Origin: Cricetomys ansorgei
Lineage: Eukaryota; Chordata; Mammalia; Rodentia; Nesomyidae
Assembly (NCBI GenBank): GCA_026225945.1
Contig: JAMJFZ010000818.1
Coordinates: 1,841,001 to 1,905,000, forward strand
Direction: 5' to 3'
Length of the DNA stretch: 64,000 nt
The notes under the pieces were generated by a model that searched no databases, was not told the origin of the DNA, and saw only the letters and a list, made by a program, of their open reading frames with translations. This document shows, one piece after another, positions 61,453 through 64,000 of the stretch (positions within the stretch are counted from its first letter, which is position 1; every line of letters starts with the position of its first letter). The position numbers and the translations under genes were made by a program.

Positions 61453-61686
61453 CACCGAGGTTCTCAGCCTGTGGGTCAGGACCCCTTTGCGGGGGTGGGG
61501 TGGGGGTGGGGCCAAACAATCCTTTCACAGAAGTCGTCTAAGACAATCGGCAGACCAAATACGTACATCAAGATTCACAACAGTAGCAAAATTACAGGTA
61601 TGAAGTCGCAGCGTAAATAATTTTATGGTTGGGGGGGTCACCACGACGTGAGGAAATGTGTTTTAAGGGAAGGCTGAGAGCCACAG
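61453..61686 (+). mobile_element. URR1-like hAT element, second copy
   Basis: Left end gaggttctcagcctgtgggt, inside cctttcacagaagtcgtcta, aacagtagcaaaattacagg, aataattttatggttggggg and right end aaggctgagagccac. More diverged than the 18.35-kb copy, with no clean target duplication seen. Confidence 0.88.
61491..61511 (+). repeat. G-quadruplex motif inside the URR1-like copy
   Basis: Four G runs (5, 4, 5, 4) separated by single T bases. Replaces the shorter G-run of the other copy. Confidence 0.9.
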
Positions 61687-62012
61687 AACCGCTGCTCCTT
61701 CAGATCTACCTGACCTGGGTTGTTTTGAGGGTCTGGAAACTGAACCCACAGCCTCAGGTTTTCAGGGTTTTTTTTTTTACAAACTCTGTCCCTGAGCTGT
61801 GTTCCTCGACCCCCTCAATCTTGAAGACTCTACTTTAGGTGGATAGCTCTCCGACGTCCACCTTCCAGGTGATCGCCAGTGTCTGTCAAGTGTCACTTAG
61901 TCTGCCTTGATTTTCCTTTCCTAATTTTGTTTCTAAAAAGTCTCGTTTTTTGAATCCATGAAAGTATTGCTCATCTGTTGTTAAAAAATTCAACATAAAA
62001 AAAAAAAAGTGT
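61687..62012. other. Unassigned sequence
   Basis: A T10 run near 61767. Nothing else recognised. Confidence 0.4.
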
Positions 62013-62014
62013 TT

Positions 62015-62155
62015 AATGCTGGGCACGGTGAGACATGTCTTTAGTCCCAGCACTCAGAAATCAGAGGCAGGAGGATGGCTGTAAATTCCAAGCTAGCCTG
62101 GTCTACATAGTGAGTTCTAGGACAGTCAGTTTTAGGTCTTGTTCTGCACAGCAAG
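62015..62155 (+). mobile_element. B1 SINE, forward
   Basis: tgctgggcacggtgagacat, gtctttagtcccagcactca, ccaagctagcctggtctaca and tagtgagttctaggacagtc. Confidence 0.93.
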
Positions 62156-62185
62156 TCTCTCTCTCTCTCTCTTTCTCTCTCTCTG

Positions 62186-62225
<40 letters not shown>

Positions 62226-62241
62226 ACACACACACACACAG
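62156..62241. repeat. (CT)n(CA)n compound microsatellite
   Basis: CT tract of about 30 bases, then a CA tract of about 50 with one TA. It lies between a B1 and a B2. Confidence 0.97.
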
Positions 62242-62244
62242 TGT

Positions 62245-62455
62245 TTAGGAGACTGGAGACATGGCTCTCTGTCCTTTCAGAGGACCTGAGTTTAATTCCC
62301 AGCACTTGCATTGGGCAGCTCACAACCATCTGTAACTCCAGCTCCTGGGGGTCCAACACCCTCTTCTGGCCTCTGAAGGCATCTTCAGTCATGTGCACAT
62401 ACATACAGAAAGATGCACATATATGCACAGAATTAAAATAAAACCTTTCCTTAAA
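62245..62455 (+). mobile_element. B2 SINE, forward
   Basis: aggagactggagacatggct, cagaggacctgagtttaatt cccagcac, gctcacaaccatctgtaact, ccctcttctggcctctgaag and an AATAAAA-type tail (agaattaaaataaaacct). Confidence 0.95.
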
Positions 62456-62519
62456 AGTATTTAAAATAAAATTGGTTTTCTGCTTCTTCCCAGCCACTAT
62501 AACAATTTGTTATGAATTG

Positions 62520-62640
62520 GAGTGGCGACTCCTGTCCGTAATCCTAGCACTCAGGCAGAGGCAGGAGGAGTTCAAGGCCAGCCTCTTTTACATAGCAAGT
62601 TCATGACTAGCCTGGGCTGTGTGGAGCCTTGACCCAAAGG
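62520..62640 (+). mobile_element. B1 SINE, forward
   Basis: gcgactcctgtccgtaatcc, aggcagaggcaggaggagtt, caaggccagcctcttttaca and gactagcctgggctgtgtgg. Confidence 0.85.
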
Positions 62641-62828
62641 GTGGGGGAGGCAATTTGGTATGGATGTTTTGTTGTTGTTTTATTTCTTTATAAAAGCATA
62701 GAAAAACACTTACAGGATTTGGTCTTCTTAAAAATGAGACCACACCAGCTTTCTTCCTATGTAATAGGCTGTGGTGAGCTTTCTCACAGCCACACACCCT
62801 CACAGGTCTAGCAGTAGTTTTCAAAGGC
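62641..62828. other. Unassigned sequence
   Basis: Nothing recognised. Confidence 0.4.
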
Positions 62829-62829
62829 T

Positions 62830-63305
62830 GTGCTGTGTTCCTTTATGTGAATATACCCTGGCTTGCTCAGCCATCTCCCGCTCATGGACACCCAGTCTCT
62901 TCCTGGGGGGGTGTTTTTAAGCTGTTATAAACCTTACTGCAATAAGCATCTTCATATTTTTATGTCTTTATATCCAGGCATTTTCATTTCACGTGGATTT
63001 ATTCCCCAAAGTGGGAATGTGAAGCCAGCTTAAATTAAAAGAGAGAGAGAGAGAGAGAGAAAACAGAAAGGTCACAGTTGAGTTTCCACAGTATCACAAT
63101 CATGTCAGCCCTCCCACAATGCTGTGGAACCTGGTTCCCCCACCCCACCCCCCAACTCCACTCTTTCCACGGAGTTTCCATTTTTGCCAGTCTGATAGGT
63201 AAAAAAATAGCACCTCGCTGTCCTCATTTGCATTTCCCTGACAGGGAATGTCTTTTCATGTGCTTATTGGCCATTTGCATTTCTCCTTCTGAGAGCCATA
63301 GCTTT
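62830..63305 (-). mobile_element. L1M fragment, reverse, relatively well preserved
   Basis: Strong stepwise match to antisense L1 ORF2 3' region: agctgttataaaccttactg, ccatttttgccagtctgata, cctcatttgcatttccctga and tcttttcatgtgcttattgg ccatttgcat. No open frame. A (GA)12 tract (63037-63062) is embedded. Confidence 0.82.
63037..63062. repeat. (GA)n microsatellite
   Basis: agagagagagagagagagag within the L1M fragment. Confidence 0.95.
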
Positions 63306-63618
63306 GGCCCCTGGTCTCCTGGGGTAGGGAGTCTTTTTCTTATTCATTTGCAGGACCCGTTGGTAAGTTAAGGGTGGGAATCCTTTATTAATTAGATGGC
63401 TGTAAATATTCCCTGTTTATGATCCATGTTCCCATGGCTCTGCTTTTGATGAAAAACTATTCGTTCCTGCCCCCAGGACATGACTAAGGCGACTTGCCAC
63501 CAGCTCCTAGCAGGGTCTCAGCTGCGGAATGACACAGACAGAGGTTTGTTGAAAGCAACAACGCATAAGCACTTTCTAACGGTAAGAATCCAGAATGCTG
63601 CTGTTAGAATTTCTAGAC
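63306..63618. other. Unassigned sequence
   Basis: Nothing recognised. Confidence 0.4.
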
Positions 63619-63619
63619 A

Positions 63620-63846
63620 AATCCTTTTTAAAATTAGATTTATTTATCTTACTTTATGTGTATTAGTATTCTGTCTGCATGTATGTCTGTGTACGGTGGG
63701 TACGGAGGCCAGAAGAGGGCACTGGATCTCTTGGAATCCAATGGAGTTACAGATGGCTGAAGGCCGAGCTGTGGGTGCTGGGAATTGAACCTGAGTCCTC
63801 TGGGAGAACAGACAGTGCTCTTATCCACTGAGCCACCTCCACAGAT
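63620..63846 (-). mobile_element. B2 SINE, reverse
   Basis: aaaattagatttatttatct, ggaggccagaagagggcact, gttacagatggctgaaggcc, gtgggtgctgggaattgaac and tatccactgagccacctcca. Confidence 0.94.
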
Positions 63847-63869
63847 TCCCTCTCCCTCTTTTTTGTTTC

Positions 63870-63980
63870 CTTTTGAGTCAAGATCTTACTATGTATTCTA
63901 GGCTTATCTCAACCCGGTGGGGGTCACCATGACATGAAGAACTATTATTAAAGGGTCTCAGTGTTAGGGACCTTTCTCCC
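63870..63980 (+). mobile_element. B1 remnant plus internally deleted URR1-like copy
   Basis: 63870-63905 (ttttgagtcaagatcttact) is a reverse B1 start. 63906-63973 joins a URR1 left end (tctcaaccc) directly to its right part (ggtgggggtcaccatgacat, ttaaagggtctcagtgttag), leaving about 70 of 226 bp. Confidence 0.7.
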
Positions 63981-64000
63981 TCCCCCTTCTCCCTCCCCAA
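63981..64000. other. Window edge, pyrimidine-rich
   Basis: ctccctcccccttctccctc runs to the edge and may be the start of a longer tract. Confidence 0.6.

Noticed and set aside
61031..61603. 190-codon plus-strand frame
   Set aside because: Starts in decayed L1 sequence and ends within the URR1-like element, so it is not a gene.

Overview
The window reads as non-coding nuclear DNA from a muroid rodent. The evidence is the dense mix of SINE families typical of these animals: B1, B2, B3, B4 and RSINE1-type elements plus ID-like segments. Old mammal-wide MIR, L2 and L1M fragments lie underneath, together with a rodent Lx-type L1 3' end, three copies of a URR1-like hAT element and many (TG)n/(CA)n tracts. 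Several younger B1 copies share the wording ctctgctgtaactctggctg instead of the house-mouse form I know, and I do not see the cricetid form either, so I would not call the species mouse, rat or hamster. The exact species is not resolved. Family names are assigned by eye from remembered consensus features, so boundaries are good to roughly 5-20 bases unless a target-site duplication is given.

I find no protein-coding gene, exon, tRNA or rRNA that I can support. The longest open frames are products of tandem repeats (Cys-Val from TG, Ser/Ile-His-Pro from CCAT, His or Val from CAC) or cross SINEs. The window is best read as intergenic or deep intronic.

Layout. 1-9.7 kb: SINE-rich with L1M fragments and two large TG/CA tracts. 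9.7-13 kb: old L1M pieces and two related rodent interspersed repeats. 13-17 kb: B1/B4/RSINE1 and a 330-bp TG-rich complex array. 17-19 kb: a candidate regulatory block, an intact URR1-like element with an 8-bp target duplication, and a 210-bp CAC array. 19-23 kb: L1M debris and a small tandem duplication with hairpins. 23.5-27.7 kb: several AT-rich, homeobox-motif-rich blocks that look like conserved non-coding sequence, broken by CAT and CA arrays. 28-30 kb: a CA array, an 11-bp minisatellite and an Lx 3' end. 30-44 kb: MIRs, RSINE1s, a TATA-containing promoter-like block, an inverted pair of an unnamed repeat and an old DNA-transposon fragment. 44-49 kb: the least repeat-dense part and the richest in candidate conserved elements. 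50-60.3 kb: a minisatellite with a 57-bp higher-order period and five TGGA/CCAT arrays on both strands. 60.3-64 kb: L1M, URR1-like, B1 and B2 elements.

Nothing here works together as a pathway. The possible functional content is regulatory: blocks near 1.6-2.1, 17.5, 23.6-24.2, 24.8, 27.5, 30.5, 36.6, 42.5, 44.5-46.3, 46.6, 48.5 and 59.3 kb deserve alignment to other mammals first. The structural novelty is in the tandem arrays.
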